A stretch of DNA of 64,000 nt, from NCBI RefSeq assembly GCF_000182565.1, contig NW_015971552.1, forward strand, positions 121,353 through 185,352, written 5' to 3'. Below are positions 13,514-26,645 of the stretch, in pieces. Position 1 is the first letter of the stretch, and each line of letters begins with the position of its first letter. A model generated the notes under the pieces. It saw nothing but the letters and a program-made list of their open reading frames with translations. It made no database searches and had not been told where the DNA came from. The translations under genes were made by a program, and so were the position numbers. This DNA comes from Spizellomyces punctatus DAOM BR117 (Eukaryota > Chytridiomycota > Chytridiomycetes > Spizellomycetales > Spizellomycetaceae).

Positions 13514-14254
13514 CCTTTACCATAGTTTTACGTAGATATTTAGATTTAGGTTGCTGTAGCTGGAAACCACTTGTACAAAAAAGAAGAATAAACAAAAGAA
13601 TCCAAGGTAGATGGAAAACCCCCTCCAACGATCCTGCTGACTCCATCTCCGACAGCACGTGACCCATTTGACGTTGAATGACTCCACCTCCCAAATTACT
13701 ATAAATAGTAAAATTATAATGGCACAGTCACTCGCTAATTTTAGCCGGAAGGGGGAGGAAAGAGATGGTCGATGGGCGGGGGAGGCGAGGGAAAAGGTGT
13801 GAAAGGGCTTACGATAACACTCGGCTGTCGGCTGTTCGTCCTTTGGAAGTGTCGGCGACATTTGGGTTTAACTTTTCGCTTGCTGCTGCTTGCTAGCATC
13901 GCTTGTCTTAGCAAAGGAGTGTTCACGGCCGACCAACACCGATACGTGGACGATAAGAGATATTGGGGACAACTAGGGTTGCATAGCACACTTTCTCCAT
14001 CTCGGTTTCATTACTCTTTTCGTTTAACGAAACACACCGCTTGCAAACTGTCTTCACCGCACAAGCCCTCCCCGTGGGAAGCAAGGTTAAGGGAGCCAAA
14101 GCGCAGACCCATCAGTTCGCATTCTCCGTCATTCTCTCCTTCTCGGAGCAGGTTCCACAAAGGAGGTGAGTTTTGGTGGCGACTGCGGGACTCTGTTTTT
14201 TCGAACGTTGTCTGTTAAACTAGGTTATCTTGGGTGTTTGTAGATGAGAACAGA
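13514..14254. other. Intergenic / probable 5' UTR of the next gene
   Basis: A frame opening at 13772 could be spliced in phase (donor GTGAGT at 14166, acceptor at 14241-14242) onto the next gene. Its product is hydrophobic and unlike a regulator, so this is more likely a 5' UTR exon with an intron than coding sequence. Confidence 0.4.
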
Positions 14255-17200
14255 ATGGTAGAACCCTCGTCATGTGCCTTTGGAAAGTCGGACACCGATT
14301 CCAACATCATGCCCTCACTCACGAACTCTCTTTCCTCGGCGTTTGTGCTAAAGCCGTTCCCGGCGGCGTCGAAAACCGTTCTCACTTATCAGCACTTTCG
14401 GGTGGAAATGCATTCTGACGATGCCAAGGATAAGGTCTTTCTTGCCATCGTTAAAGCACTTTTGCGACAGGGGAACAGGCCGTGTACGCCGAAGGAACTT
14501 AGCAATCTTATTTTACGCCACAAACTGACGACTTTGGGGTATAGATTGTTATTGGGAGTGGTTTTGCTAAAGTATCTCAATTAACCATTCCTTGTAAACT
14601 TGCAGTGGTGCAACACCATACGCAACCGTCTCCTCCCGAATATCGCAACATTTCAAAAGAGCAACGGAGCTGTCTCGACCGCCTTTACTTGGGAGACGAT
14701 CGCTGGATGAACGAAACTCTCGACGGCTTGTGTATTATGTCGACCAAGTCGGCGTCCCTGTCAAGCCGCTGGACGAACTAGCACACTCAGAGTCAGACGA
14801 ATCGATGGATGTTGGGGATCATTTGAGTGATAGCTTTGTGTCGTCTCTTGCGTCGTCTCCTGTCTTAGCGCCCGGATCCATCGATATATTATCCGGCGCT
14901 CATGGGGATACGGGCATATCGAGTAGTCTCAAAGAAGGTGCCGGTGGAGGAGCGGACGGACCCGCGACGCCTTTGCGTGTATCAACAAGAGTGAAGCGCC
15001 GAAGAAGTCCATATTCACCACCAGATGACCAGCAGAGCAAACGCAGCCGGAGCGCTAGCTTGGCATCTGCTGTGACACCGATAGTGTCCCCTTCGTCAGG
15101 GACTGGGACGGACGATATGGATAAGCCTGTAATCCTGGTGGAGGACGTAGAATTGGTCGATCTGAGCACCCCTGCCGCCTCTAGACGATCATCCGTCGTA
15201 GATGCTTCTGTACCAGAGGTAGGTGCGAATATCGAGCCTGATTCAATAAAGAACGAAGATCCCACGACCGACTCCGAGCAGGATTTTCACGAGGATATGA
15301 TGAAGGTAGACGGAGAATACGGCTCAGGTCGCTCTTATCAGCCTGCACGCTTGATTCCATCGACTCCTTCTACATATCGACAACGGGTATCGAGCGACGA
15401 GTTCCTCTTGAAGCCTATAACTTCCCCCCAAATACCCTCGTTTCAGTCCTCTCTTCCATCAAAATTGTCCCCCTCTCGTCCACATTTGGGGTTTGAGCCA
15501 GCCGACCATACAATCCCATCACCCTTTTTCGATCCGGAGGTCGACCCACTAGGGGTTGAAGCACATGAATCGAGAGCAGGACCTAAAGCCGAAAACTATT
15601 CTGATTTGCGTATGTTTGATGTGGGTATCCACGAAGAGTTGGACTATCACGAATTCCATCATCCGGAAGACATGAGCGTATCTGAGCTGGATTTGTTGTT
15701 GAGAGAGGATGAGGGCAGTTGGGGAGTACTTGGTGGGGTCACACCTGGGCAGTCGCCGAGAAAGCGTCCTGCGGAAAGCCTGGCACCAACACCAACGCGG
15801 ATGAGAGACTCCGTGGTCACTCAGCGTCAGGACGCTGGTAGTGAATCGGTACAAGTCGCAAAAAAGAGGAAAGTACAGCCTGCATGCGAAGGGTCTGTGA
15901 ACGACACTGGGTTGAAAAACGATAAGAGCGGAGAAGGAGATGGTGATGCATCAGGACAGTCAACCAAGAGGCCACCTGTGACTGCAGAGTCACACGCCTC
16001 TACATCTGTATCTCAGCAGTCCGCATCAACCATCCCGGAAAACAAACAGGACTCTTCGCCTCGGCAAAATTCAACTGAGCAGTCTCGATCAGACAATGTG
16101 GAAGATGCAGCCACAGATCACCTAAGTACAACCATCTGCAACCAGGCGGTTAGCCATACACCTTCACCACCACGCACTCCTCGGAACGACACTCCGTCTG
16201 ACCACAGCCTGCCAAGCCGATCTCATTCAGCGCTGTCTGTTGCATCCTACCGATGTAACGGCGATACCCTAGAACTATACGAGAAAGCCCATGATCCCAT
16301 TAGCACCCGGGTGAGCAAAATCAAATCAGCACCGCGAATGGAGCTAGTCCTACGAACTCTACATGTTGACTCGTTGGGACGAGCAATTTTGAAACCTCCG
16401 AGTGACAATGAACCGGATCGAAAGGTTGGGATACGTATGAGGGGATATGTCCGAGCTAGGGAGTTATTTGAAGTCGCCCCTTCTCAGGATGTTTCAGTTC
16501 CAACTTCGCCAGAGGTCAAAGTCGAAGACGAGGATGGAGAAGATATTGACATGGAGGACGAGTCTGTGTGGGTTGCCTATACTGAAGAAGTGCGTCGGCG
16601 GGCCGTTGGGCCACGAACGGGGGATGAGAGTGCGGTTGTGAGGATTGTGGGTGAGAATGCGCCGGGGTCTGAGACTGGACATGTTCTCGTTGTCCTGAAA
16701 GGATCGGACGTCGAAGGGGATGGTTTGGTACCTGTGGAATGTGGAGGAGTATGGTAATGATTTTATTCACGCTGTATTGCTGTCAGAACGAAGGCGACTC
16801 ACAGCTCTACTTACTTTACAGGATACCTACATCGGAGGCTCGGCGACTGGCTACTAAACTTGGCGTGTCAGCACAATTCAACGAACTGCTGGACATGGGA
16901 GACGAAAGCAATAATGGAGAAATCGAAGTTCTTCCATCATTCTCCACATTAACATCTCCAAAGCTCCCGCCTCTACCATCAACTCCTACGCGCCCATCTG
17001 CTCGAAGTCTCCCTTCTCCCGCGTCAACACCTATTCCTTCTGCACTATCTAGTAAAGTTCCCGATGCAAGTCTTGGTCCGGCAATGTTAGAAGATGACAT
17101 GGAAGTCGATGAAGGGCACGATTTTTTGGTGTTTGAAGGTGATGAAGAGTGGAGCCATGATGAGAGCAGCGCTGTGACTGGAAGCGAAGGGCCTGAATCT

Positions 17201-19768
17201 AATGTTGTCTCCAACGGCGCTATGGAGAAGCTACCAGTGACCATTGATCATTCAACGCTGGAGCTTATAGCGCCAGTCCAGCCTCCACCAAATTCAACGC
17301 TACCATTATACATGGCGACAATTGACGGAGTCTTAGTGTACATAACGTGGTTGACCAAGGGTTCCGACGGAAGTATCGCTCCTACTCCTGCAAGAGAGAT
17401 ATCGGATCCTTTGGAGAGCTCTCCCGCAGGGTCGGAGGAATCTGGTGCAGCGACGCCCCCATCAGCGCCCGCGGCGCCCACATCAGGGCCAACATCCACC
17501 CCACCACCAGTCCCCCCACCACCCGGTTCATCGTCTGCTGTTCCCTTGCTTCGTCGTGTGGATAATAACATGGTCAACGCGACCCTCCTTTTACACGCCG
17601 GAGGTCTTGTCACCGATAAAGAGCGGAGCATAGTATTGTCACTAGAGCGAGGTCGAGCGCGATGTCGTAAGAAGGGGAGTGGATTATATGGCACGTGGAT
17701 TCCGCTCGCGCGGGCACGTCATCTCGCGAGAAGCTTTTGTCTCGAGAACCGATTGAGTTTGTTCTTGAGTGACGGATTTGGAAGAGTCGTCTTTGGCGTC
17801 GATGGTGTAAACGGTGCCAGAGGGAAGGCGAAATTGGCCAACGATGACGCGAGCGGGAGTGAGGGTACCCCCGTAGCGGCGGACGGCAGCGGTTCGTCAG
17901 TGGACGCAGGAAGTGAGGCTGGGGACTCATCATTTGTAGATGGGGCTGCGTCGAATTTGACCCCTGCAGCTGCCGCGTTGGCGGCTAGCAAAGCAGCAAT
18001 GCTGGGCCTGACATCGTTACCCCCTAACGTAGTGTCTGGTTTAGCAAGCATAGGGGCCGGGGGAGGAGCGGCTGGGATAAGGGGATTGATGGCTAATAGA
18101 GGGAGAGCAAGAGGCAGGCCACCCTTGAAGCACCATCCTATTTCTGGTAGAGGTTTCATGAATGTGGGGCGATTAGGAGCCACTCTGGGTAGCTCGCCAT
18201 CTTACACTCCCAGCGGGACGGGAACCAATGTGTCTACGACCCCTACATCTTCGGCGATGGCGGCGACTCAAGCGGCGATTGCGGCGTTATCAAAGCTAGG
18301 GGGTAATGGACCTTTGACAGCAGCAACTCTTGCGAGTGCCTTGGCTGCATTGAATCAGGTCAACCAGCAGAATATCACGGCTGGCAAAGTAACGACTCCG
18401 GGTTCCAGTCCATCAACTCCCACAAAACCGGCTTACGCCACTGGGACATCTCCAAGCCCCGCAACAACAACAACTGCTACATCTAGTTCCACTGCACCAG
18501 CAGCATCCGGCATCCCCACACCTGCTAGCATTTTGGCAGCATTTACCAATATGCTAAAGAACGGGTTCCCTGGTGGATGGAAACCTGCAGGCGCGCCCTC
18601 GATAAATACATCCACAACGTCCACCACATCTGCACCACCGTCTTCTGCGAGCAGTTCCATCACCTTCCCTTCGTCGTTGAAAGTTGATCCCAAACCTGGA
18701 GTTTCCTCTTCTCCTTTATCCACAACACCTGTAACTACTCAAGGCGTCGTGGCGAGAGCACTCGCCGCTGCTGGAGCAGGTCGTGGAGGAGGTTTATCTG
18801 GAACCGGATTATCCAATCCCGTATCGATCCAGACAAATGCGTTGGCAGGGCTGCCTAATTTGGGTAATCTTGGGGGAACCAGCTTTTCGCTCTTGCCGTT
18901 CACAATGCAAAACAGTGGAAATAACCTGTCGTTGGCCACATCTACGACGTCCACCTCGGCAACATCCTCTACTGGAATAAGTATTGGAGGCATCGACGGT
19001 CCAACTCCCGCTCTTCCTCTCTTGACCCCTCCCACTGTCCCCATCATTGCTATTGATGATATTGATGGCGGTGATGCAAACATGCCGATTGCAAGTCCTG
19101 CGGCATTGGCTGCGGCAGCTGCCGCTGCCGGTGTTACCTTACCAGTGGGTGTGGAGTATGTAGAGGAGGAAGAGGAGGAAGAAGATGAGGAGGAGGTTGA
19201 GGAGGTTACAGAGGAACAAGGCGAGGCGGAAGACGAAAACGAGGGAGAAACGGCGCAAGGGGGAGGAGGAAAAAGCCGACCTGGCGCGAAAGCAAACGGC
19301 ACGACCAAAATCGAACAAGAAAACGAGTCAGATGAATCCGATGAACCCGACAATCAAGATAACGATGCAGACGATGACGACGATGATAGTGATATTGAAA
19401 TTGTTAAATCTAGCGGAGGCAAAAGCGCACCTTCTCGCTCTGGCGGCAAAATCCGACCCCGTGCCGCCGTTCCCCCTACGAGCCGTCGAGCCCCATCCAC
19501 AAGTGGTAAATCCCGTGGTGGATCGACGGGCATGGCAACGCGCTCCACACGAAGCGCTAGTACGCCCAACACAAAAGCACCACGGCGACCACCGCCAGCA
19601 CCTAAAAAGGGGAGAGTAAAGAGTAAATCTAGAAGAGGGGCGACGACCATCATTAACCACTCAAATAAACACAGCACCGTTGTCAACAATGGGGATGTGG
19701 GTTCTGAGGAGGGAAGCGATTTTGAGATTGATGTGGTGGATGGAGATGGTGTGGATGACTTTCGGTGA
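14255..19768 (+). CDS. Large nuclear regulator: GDS1-type winged helix plus two KilA-N/APSES-like domains
   Basis: Three exons (14255-14538, 14606-16753, 16822-19768) sum to 5379 nt, 1792 residues. Residues about 55-150 resemble the GDS1 winged-helix domain: KVFLAIVKALLRQG...PKELSNLILRHKL, then ATVSSRISQHFKR and LVYYVDQVG. Residues about 670-835 look like a first KilA-N/APSES fold: GYVRARELFE, then after an acidic insert VWIPTSEARRLATKLG...LLDM. Residues about 957-1130 hold a second and clearer copy: LYMATIDGVLVYITWL, LLRRVDNNMVNATLLLHAGG, ERSIVLSLERGRAR, GTWIPLARARHLARSF. Long Ser/Pro/Ala/Gly-rich linkers, a Glu run and a basic C-terminus follow. Such domains bind DNA in fungal cell-cycle and development regulators. 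The start at 14255 is the first Met compatible with the domain. Target genes are unknown. Confidence 0.82.
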
Positions 19769-19992
19769 AAGAAAGAAGGGGGTCGCTCTGTTTTTCGTCT
19801 TGTTTATATTTGTCTTTTTTTTTGAAAGAGTGGAGAGTCGGGCTTTGTTGTAGTAGCGTCATCAGCTCCGTTCATTTTTTTTTTCTTGTGCAATATGATA
19901 TATAATGTAAACTTCTGCTCTTTGGAAAAGCCCTATCCTATCATTTTACTACTTGTTTAACATGAAAGATACTAGAATTTGCCTATACAACA

Positions 19993-22900
19993 CTACTTTC
20001 TGGCCTTTTTCAAAGCTTTTCTGATTTTATCCTTTTTCTTTTCCATCAGTCCTTTGGGGTCAACTACACCTGTCTTGTCACCACGGACTTTGGCCGCCAT
20101 TTCCGCCGCCACCGATGTTGCTGGGTCCAGTTTCCGTTTTTTGGAGGATGGGACGTTGACAATTGTGGCTTTGGCATTTTTGGGGAGTGCGAGGTCGGTT
20201 GTTTCTGGGATGGCATACCTGTGCATAAAACTAGTCAGACGACAATGATCACAAGATGGGATTTAAACGAAAAAAAGGACATACTTGTCCATATCCAACG
20301 AGTCCAAAACTCTCCTCTGCTCCTCCTTTAATCTATCCATAACACTCTCTTCACCCTCCTCCAAGTCCTGTTGCAACGACACGGTAGTTGGATCCCATTC
20401 TTCGTCGTTGGTAATGTCTCTTTTTCCATTAGCCTGCTTTTCTTCGTGGTCCACGTCCATGTCATTTGCATCCGTGGGCTGGGCCATTTCAGTGATGACA
20501 GTGTTTTCCACAGCAGATGTAAGAATTTGGTAGGATTTGCGGACCAGTTTGCCAAAGAGGGCCAACAACTGCGACGAAGGAAGGTCCAGCTCTTTCTCGA
20601 GGTCAGTGATGGATTTACGTTGTAGGCCTGTTGCGGCGAGGAGAGTTGCTTGGACGGGTGAGAGTTTGAGTCTTGTGTCGTCAGATGCCGCTGTTGAGGA
20701 GAGGAGACTGAGGAAGTAGGTTCGCGCGAGGGTGGGGAGGAGGTCCATGATAACGTGATAGTCGAGGAGGTTGTTCGTGTAGGATTCAAGACGCTTGAGG
20801 TCCCATGGTGAAAAATGGCGGTAAACTTCTTGGCTGTTGGTCAATGGAGGTGTGTATGGCGATGTCGCTGATGCTCGGTCTTTGAATGCCCCCGCAGCTT
20901 CTAGGACGCTCAAAACGAGAGTCGAGGGGAAATCTCTGAACCCGAATCCAAGAAGCTCTACAAACCGTCTACGGAAATCATATGCAAAGGCATCCAACCA
21001 GGCTTCATTGGAAATCTTGACGTCAGATCCTGATCTGTCCAACTTTTTGAGCATCACGCAAGTATGCTCGCCAGTGAGGTCGTTTGGTGTTTGGCGGAGG
21101 TAGACAGGGGTAAATCCGGCTCGTTTCCAGAACTTGTGGAGGGGTGCCGTGATTCCATACGACACACCAAGCCAGTGAAGGTGTTCCCGCGGTGGGCGTT
21201 CGGACAGTTTGAGGAGAAGAGGGGGCATCGTCGCTGGATCGCGGACACGGATATCGTCCGTGGCTAGTGTATGGGATTCTAAATCATCGTCTGTAACCCG
21301 CGTGACGGACTCTGGAACTGCTGTATCGTCGCTTTCGGAGAGTGAAGCAACCTGGCCGTTGTAGTAGTCTTGCAGGAGGGCAGTGGCGCGCGCACCGTAT
21401 CCCATCCCAATGTAGTCTGGATGAGTTGCAATGCGAACCACGCGGGCTCCCGAGAGGGTTGCAAAGTCGTCATCTTGGAATTGTTGTGTCACAACCCACG
21501 GGATGAGATCGCCAGAGGCGCGAACACCTTTGGCCAGCGATGAGAGCGCTGCCCCTTTGGCGATAGAGCCTTCCAGACACACTTGAACAACGCAGAGCGG
21601 TTCTGGTAATGTGGTGGCACGGGCCTCGTCGACGGGTGGTAAGAGAACAAAAAGATGGTGCGCTGGGGCGTCGCTCATAAGCTGAAGATCGTTGGGCGTG
21701 TTTTTGTAGTGGCTCGCAACGTAGAGGGACATCATTTTCTGGAGGAAGGCTTCCGAAACGGGGTGGAAGCTGAACAATGTATCACGATTCACATAGTAGA
21801 GCTCGCACTTTGAGGGGTGCGGACAACCAGCGGGCATGCGAACTTGTTTGGTGTCGGGATTGCAACAGTCCAGGCACAATAAGCGGTTCAGCCAAGACTC
21901 TACAGGATCGCCGGCACCATACCGGATAGGCTCGTCGAGCTTGATTTCACGCAAAACTCGGTTGCCAATGACAGTAGGTGTGCTGGCTGCATTGCCAGTA
22001 GTTGACTTTCGTTCCTTTCCATCACGGCCCACGACCATACCGTTCCCAGAGGTATCACCCTTTGCTGAAGTAAACCCTCGGCTCTGCTCTCGAAGCTGGT
22101 TAAGGAGCTTGAGAGACAGGGACCGGCCAGTGCCTTCATATCCATTGATCGTCGATGCCATAAACACCAAATAGGGGCCCAAAAGATTCTTTACTAGCGG
22201 TAGTGGAATGGCAGCCGCCTCATCAATTACCACCAACTCTGCTTGCGCTAGGACATGGTAATCCGAAGGTTGAATCCACTGAATGGTTTGCCGATGATCT
22301 CGGAAAATGTTTACCCTCACAACGGCTTTTTGGAACGCTGGGTTGGTCGATTGTACAATGTCGTAGTCCAAATGCTCTTCGTAACCCAGTGCGTCAAATC
22401 CTTTGAAGATGAATTCAAAAAGGGTTTTCAAGTTTTCGGGACTCGGGGATGTGATGAAAATGTTGGAATATCCGTACGCTACAGCTGCGGCCATCGACAG
22501 CCCCAACGCGGCAGATTTTCCGCGTCCTCGGGCAGCTGTTAGTGCAACCGTCGACCTCAAGGTTTTATCTGCTATAGCTTCTATAAAGGTTAACACAGCC
22601 TTTGCTTGGTCAACGGTCTTGGCACAGTTTACGAGAGATCCAACCGGTTGTGTGTCTTTAAGCGAGTCTTTAAGCTCTACGAGTTCTTTTTGCAAGGGGG
22701 TGAGGGTGGTTTCTTCGAGGCGGGGAAGAGGTTTCACGTTCTTGCCGGCACTGAGGGGGAGGACATTAAGTTCATCATCTACCACCAAACAAGTTTCGCA
22801 GGCGCCGAGGGAAAGGATAAAGCGTTCGTTGAAACGAGCCACTGTGTCTTGATGTGATTCTGTACGATATCGCGCGTGCACGTCCTAAAGTTCGGAATAT

Positions 22901-23527
22901 CAAACATTAAGTACAAGTCATCGACACTCCCTGCCGCAGCAAATTTGAACCCACCATAGTCATACTGTACAATTGCTTCAAACTCTTCATCGTCTTCAAC
23001 AATATCACAACAATACCTCCCCCTTCGACAGTCTCCACCGTTCGCGCAAGCAAATTTGGCGTCAACGCTTCAAAGTCTTGCAGCACACACATTCCATAAG
23101 TGTTTCCCAAAATCTTTTCGGTTTCTTTGTAATAGGTATACCGAATGGAAGTAGATGAAACAAATAGCTCAAAAGGATCTTCCTCGTCCGCCTCTCGAAT
23201 TCCTCTTGCAATCTGTCGTTTAATCTGGTTCATGCGCTTTTTGCGGTGGCTATAATCAAAGTACGGCGTCATCAGCACTTTTCGCCGACTTTGTGAATTG
23301 GCATATCCAACCTACCTAGAAAAGCCCAATTCCTTTTTGTAGCACCATAATACACTCGGCCGAGCAGATACTCTCGCTTTGCTCAACAAAAAATGGAGCG
23401 TTACGACTTGATCTCGCCCTCGATCTCCAACCATAACAAAGAATGAGCGTTGGTTTCTTTGGACATTATTTTGGATGAGAGTGGGAATACGAGAGTCTAA
23501 TTTCTTTCGATGTGTATTCTGGACCAT
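19993..23527 (-). CDS. KRE33: RNA cytidine acetyltransferase (NAT10/Kre33)
   Basis: Four exons (23527-23316, 23249-22955, 22884-20285, 20218-19993) sum to 3333 nt, 1110 residues, close to the usual family length. The start is MVQNTHRKKLDSRIPTLI, followed by VGDRGRDQVV and CYKKELGFS. The next exon has YGMCVLQDFEALTPNLLART. The long exon carries a Walker A motif GRGKSAALG near residue 287, VIDEAAAIPLP, and the acetyl-CoA-binding GNAT stretch GMGYGARATALLQDYY. The C-terminal exon is a Lys-rich tail ending KKARK. The enzyme acetylates cytidines in 18S rRNA and some tRNAs using ATP and acetyl-CoA, and is nucleolar. It lies tail to tail with the GDS1/KilA-N gene, with about 220 nt between. Confidence 0.96.
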
Positions 23528-24952
23528 GTTCGAAATGGCGGTCCTTGTGGAAGCGATAAATGTAACAAATGCCAAAGCCCACCGTTGCAAACCGCGAACT
23601 TACATCCTGCTTCCCACAAAAAAGAATTCACGATTGCTTATGCAATGTAATCACGTGCTACTTTTCTGCCCAGAAATCAGTGTTGGCTCTCAGTGTAGGC
23701 GAAGGGCGATGTGGGAGGGCTGGCAAGTGGCCGTCGTTGCTTCATCCGAAAATGTTTACTGGACTTGGAACGTATGCAACAAGACCATGCCATACATTCC
23801 ACCAAGCTTGCTTCTTGGCAACAGCTAATGAACCGTACAGTTTGCCATGGTAGTCACACAATGTTGTCGGACATTTGAACATGTGCTTCAACCGCTGCTC
23901 AGGCAAGGGCTGCAGGGTGACAAAGCCCAGCTTCATTCCTAAGGAATAGAAACTGAAACCTCCCATCCTGATATTGGGATATGAAATGGATTTTGTTATC
24001 ACTGCCCTATACTTGTTTTCGTGTGTCGTTTGCGGTGAGGCAATTTGAAAAAGATGCGCTTATCCCGTCATTGCAAAATCCTCGCTGGTGACATCACTCC
24101 AAAGGTGCAAAATGCAAGCAATGCAAAAAACAACAACAACAAGAAGGAAGAAATGATAGAGTTTGGACATTCAAAATCGAGAGCAAAATTGTGAGTCATT
24201 TCACACTTTTGCGTTCAACGAGTGATGTCAGTTGGCGAGTTCATCTTTTGCCCTCGGCTTGACGCTTTGTTGATCAACCCACGGGACATGAGGTCAAAGT
24301 GAACAAGAAATTGCTGCGTGTGTGTGTGTGCTGCTGTCGTACTTCTACTCGTTTTAATCGGTCATGTCGTAGTTCTTTTTTTTCCTATAAATATCTCCAT
24401 CACATAGTGATTGTCCTCCGCCTTTCATTTCCCCTTTTGCTGTTGTTGACAATCTCTCCTTTAAGCATCTTGTGCTGGTCGTTTCTCCAGCCTAGAAAGT
24501 TAAAGGGGGGCTAATTCATTGATTAGAGTCACTCTCGTGGTGATCTCCTTTTTCCGCGTCGTCATCGCTCCATTTTCTTTATAAACAAACCCTCGCGGCC
24601 AACGTCCCCGCCTACGTTTTCTGTAAAGTACCTCATAGAAAGACAACAACCACAAAAACACAGCACGGGCTGGAGAGACAATCTCCGACGTTTCTTTTGC
24701 AACTTCAAAGGTAGGTTCTTGTCGTTCAGAACAGACGCGTCCTTGTGCGCAGCTGCTACCAGAGCAGCTTGTGTTGTGTTGTGGAGCTCAACCACAGCAG
24801 CAATGCAAGCTGTCATTGCTGGAATGGCCCGGCCCATCTTTGGAACTCACACGACCGTTCCGCCCTCCATTCTGCAGCCCTATAGTACGCGTTACATCTT
24901 TCGCTTTAGGACCCTCATCTCGAAAACGTCGCGTCCTTCCTCATAGTCGACC
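23528..24952. other. Intergenic region between divergent genes
   Basis: About 1.4 kb upstream of both NAT10 and the PH-like gene. It has T-rich and CT-rich tracts and no supported gene. A short (GT)n run lies near 24318-24328. Confidence 0.55.
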
Positions 24953-26645
24953 ATGACCACATTTCTTTTGCCGCGATCATCAACAAATCTGGACGCCTCC
25001 TGGATGTCTGCAGAAGAAGCATCCGTTTCCTTTGTGCCACTGGCTGATCCCCCGTCGCCGCCCACGTCACCTGCACCTGTAGCGAGAACCATTGTCTGCG
25101 AAGGCAAGCTCTCTGTCCGAATACTCCCCGGTCCAACAGCTCGAGGTGATGACAGTGTACCAAAGCTTCGCAGAAGGAGTATAGACATTCTCCGCAATGC
25201 TTGGGCCTCTGTTTTGACAAGTGCTGGTGGCAATGGGAGGGACACGGTTGGTGGGGGTGCCGTGGGAAAAGTTGCAAGATTGGACAAATGGACCTCTGTT
25301 CACGCATGGCTGGACGATGCGGCTTTACTTCACATCGAGGGCTTCCCGTCTACCACAGGTGGTGGTGCTACGATTGTCAAGGTCGAAAGAGCAAAATGGA
25401 GAATGAGCCAGGATTGGGCCGTGGGAAGAAAAAGTGCCGATCATGCAGTGACTGTAAAAGTGACTAGTGCGCAACCAAGGAAGAGTCTGGATGTGTGGAA
25501 CAGAAGGAGTTGGAGTGTTGAAGCGGAAACTTGGAATTATGGTAAAGAAAGTCTAGGCAACGCGGCCGATGTTCAACGTATGAGGTTAACACGACGTTCT
25601 ATTAGATGAAGCCAAATCCCGGCGACCCTCCCATCCCACCATCCTTTTTAACCCCATCACTGCAGCCCAGCAAAGCACTCCCCACACAACGTTCCGGGTC
25701 TTGTCCCTCGACAGAGATCCAAGCGGCACCATCCTTCTCTTGCATGTCGAACCATACGAAGATACTTCCGTCCCAAACATGGACAGTCCCGCGACCGGAC
25801 AATTGACAACGCTCTATCTGCGCTTCAAATCGAGCGCAAAGCTAGATCGGTGGCGTGCAGCTTTCTCGCTCGCGCTGTGCGTCGCGCAGGCGCGCTCTGA
25901 GGCGGAAGCAGCTCAAGAAGTGGAAAGAAAGCTGGCGGAGGTGGATGAGGCGAGAAAGGCGGCTGAAATTGAAAAGCAGAAGGTTGAAAAAAAACTGAAA
26001 AAAGAAAAAAAGGAGTGGGAGAAGAAGGTTCGAGGCATGTTTTCTGCTGAGGAAGTGCAAGATGTGTATCAGGTACTGTTATCATCATCGTAGGTGACCT
26101 TTTACAGAAAGCTGATATTGATATGGATATAACAGGAAACGGCAGACCAACTTTCCGAAGCAGAAGCAAAAATGGCAGAATTGGAAGCCAAACTCGTCCA
26201 GGAACAACGGGCCAAACAGGATCTTCGTCGTGAGCTCGACCAACTTCGCGCCGCGACAGAGGGTCCCGTTGGTGAATACAATACCCTCCTCTTGAGACAT
26301 GAAGAACTCTGCCGGAAATATGAGGAACAAAAGCGCGAGAATGTACTCATACGGGCTTTGTATGAGAAGGAACTCGCTGCTCATAAAGTATGTTGGCACT
26401 GTAATTTCGCTTTCGTATCTTCTTTTTCCTGATTTATTCATTCGAATGGTTTCTGCCTATAGCGTTTGGCAGCAATCCTACGAAAACAAGCCTCTGACAA
26501 TGTCCAAGCTGCTGAAGATCTCGCGCAGGCTCAGCTTCAAGGGTTATTGTCACCTCCCATGTCACCAACGCCGCTCTCACGATCCATATCACCTGTACCG
26601 CTGTCTCCTGCAGATACTGTTGTGAGCTTTTCTGGAAGACAGTGA
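24953..26645 (+). CDS. PH-like domain and coiled-coil protein of unknown function
   Basis: Four exons: 24953-25577 (or to 25541), 25666-26072, 26136-26387 and 26463-26645. Two donors in the same phase (GTATGA at 25578, GTAAAG at 25542) are possible for the first intron, giving 488 or 476 residues; I cannot choose between them. The first half reads like a split pleckstrin-homology fold: WTSVHAWLDDAALLHIEGF, later FRVLSLDRDPSGTILLLH and LYLRFKSSAKLDRWRAAFSL, ending in the Trp-containing helix typical of PH domains. A long Glu/Lys/Ala coiled coil follows (about residues 275-430). The C-terminus is Ser/Pro-rich with SPPMSPTPLS, a candidate for proline-directed phosphorylation. It could be a membrane- or cytoskeleton-associated adaptor. 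I recognise no named orthologue. Confidence 0.7.

Noticed and set aside
13772-14218. 148-residue frame upstream of the GDS1/KilA-N gene
   Set aside because: It can be spliced in phase, but its hydrophobic, low-complexity product does not fit a nuclear protein; a 5' UTR exon is more likely.
19185-19619. Plus-strand Arg/Lys-rich frame within the regulator gene
   Set aside because: Out-of-frame reading of the acidic and basic low-complexity tail of the real protein.
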